NCBI RefSeq assembly: GCF_024362485.1
Contig: NZ_CP101456.1
Location: forward strand, 2,294,001-2,358,000
From: Natronobeatus ordinarius
GTDB lineage: Archaea; Halobacteriota; Halobacteria; Halobacteriales; Natrialbaceae
DNA: 64,000 nucleotides
Reading direction: 5' to 3'
Part shown: positions 63,360 through 64,000 of the stretch, piece after piece
Layout: every line of letters begins with the position of its first letter
Position numbering within the stretch: the stretch's first letter is position 1
Notes under the pieces: generated by a model
Told to the model about the DNA's origin: nothing
The model's database searches: none
Seen by the model: only the letters and a program-made list of their open reading frames with translations
Made by a program: the position numbers and the translations under genes

Positions 63360-63818
63360 TTACGTCGGGTTCTTCCGCTCGACGTCCGAGCCACAGATCG
63401 GACACCGCTCTTTCGACTCGTCGAACTCGCGGCCACAGCCCTGACACTGGAATCGCCAGTCGAACTGTTCCTCGATGCCCTCCCGGGCGATGAACTCGAC
63501 GTCGACGTTCAGCTTCTCGGCGACGTTCTGCATCGCGTAATCGTCCGTCACGAGGTGGCCGTCGAGTTCGAACGCCGTCGCGACCAGACGAACGTCGGTG
63601 TCAGAGAGTACCTCGAGGTCGCCCGACTCGCGGGCCGCGCGGCGGACCGTCTCGATCGTATCGCCGTTCGGGATGTGGATGTGCATCCCCGACCCCTCCA
63701 TCGCGTCGTACCGGTAGACGCTCTCTCCCTCGAGTTCCTCGCGGACGAGCGGGATCGTCGCAGTCTGTGCTGTCGTGTGATAGTCGTGAATAAAAGCCGA
63801 CGAATCGAGAACGTGCAT
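63360..63818 (-). CDS. nob1: Ribosome maturation endonuclease Nob1 (PIN domain plus zinc ribbon)
   Basis: A 152-residue protein. The N-terminal PIN domain starts MHVLDSSAFIHDYHTTAQTA with its first catalytic Asp, and has later acidic residues in VLSDTDVRLVATAFELDGHL VTDDYAMQNVAEKL. The C-terminal zinc ribbon shows two CxxC pairs (FQCQGCGREF, ERCPICGSDV). This is the archaeal Nob1 layout, the nuclease that trims the 3' end of 16S rRNA. Confidence 0.93.
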   Translation of the reverse strand: MHVLDSSAFIHDYHTTAQTATIPLVREELEGESVYRYDAMEGSGMHIHIPNGDTIETVRRAARESGDLEVLSDTDVRLVATAFELDGHLVTDDYAMQNVAEKLNVDVEFIAREGIEEQFDWRFQCQGCGREFDESKERCPICGSDVERKNPT

Positions 63819-63822
63819 ACGG

Positions 63823-64000
63823 TTAGCGTTGGACGACGATGTAATCCTTCACGGCCTGAACGCGGCTGACGGAGACGAGCCAGCGGCCCGACTCGTCCTG
63901 TTCGAAGTCGACCGACTCGGTGGCGATTCCGTCGTCTGGCTCGACGACCAGATCGTAGAGCTTCCCGGATTTGACGTCCATCGTGATGTTGTAGAGCATC
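63823..64000 (-). CDS. PRC-barrel domain protein, C-terminal part (cut by window edge)
   Basis: The visible 58 residues begin near MLYNITMDVKSGKLYDLVVE and end SVSRVQAVKDYIVVQR. The GxLxDLVV and WLVSVSRV-type strands are typical of the small PRC-barrel proteins of archaea, often linked to RNA metabolism. The start lies beyond the window. It ends four bases before nob1 begins on the same strand, so the two are probably co-transcribed. Confidence 0.75.
   Translation of the reverse strand, partial: MLYNITMDVKSGKLYDLVVEPDDGIATESVDFEQDESGRWLVSVSRVQAVKDYIVVQR

Overview
This 64-kb window is chromosomal DNA of a halophilic archaeon, most like the Natrialbales (Natrinema/Haloterrigena/Natronorubrum group). 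The evidence is high GC outside one island, acidic proteins, mostly leaderless genes with TATA-like elements 25-30 bases before the start codon, and archaeal markers: GatE, SRP19, Gar1, Nob1, presenilin-type PSH, MfnA, a PGF-CTERM anchored protein and haloarchaeal-only small families. The genus is inferred from general character only.

Layout. 0-9.6 kb is core: the end of ScpA, a MATE exporter, a zinc-finger protein, fumarase, a PH-domain pair, BolA and CysS. 9.7-17.7 kb has small membrane proteins, the protease PSH, Gar1/SRP19, and a cobalamin-type ABC importer (BtuF diverging from BtuCD) with one symmetric TATA element centred between the two start codons.

17.7-30.3 kb is an accessory island with much lower GC and many broken genes: a ribbon-helix-helix gene in three frames, a Tat-exported trypsin-like protease, an IS630-type transposase remnant joined to the tail of a gene whose relative lies next door, a small membrane gene with an in-frame stop, a complete ISH8-like insertion sequence with a 10-base target duplication, a winged-helix regulator, a large DDE transposase, a tyrosine recombinase with its overlapping partner gene, and over 2 kb without credible genes.

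30.3-46 kb returns to core DNA: a NodB-like deacetylase, a HisG paralogue, an acidic coiled-coil protein, MfnA, PEP synthase, PhzF, a phosphoribosyltransferase, an HD phosphohydrolase, GatE, and an Lrp regulator diverging from an EamA transporter. 46.3-53.3 kb holds membrane proteins and a co-directional set combining a CDP-alcohol phosphotransferase, a zinc-less MDR dehydrogenase, a 6-pyruvoyl-tetrahydropterin synthase-like protein lacking the usual cysteine, a family-4 glycosyltransferase, a methyltransferase and a ZIP-like membrane protein. It looks like an uncharacterised pathway and is interrupted by a truncated 2-oxoacid dehydrogenase E2-like gene. 53.4-53.65 kb is an array of nine regularly spaced hairpins running into the rpl11 stop codon. 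53.6-64 kb is core: L11, CutA, a HEWD protein, a UbiA prenyltransferase, a ThDP enzyme, a histidine kinase, a GlcD-type oxidase, Pgi, a CPBP protease, Nob1 and the end of a PRC-barrel protein.

The best candidates for something new are the hairpin array and the PTPS/MDR/GT/methyltransferase/CDP-alcohol set. No CRISPR array, rRNA or tRNA gene was recognised.
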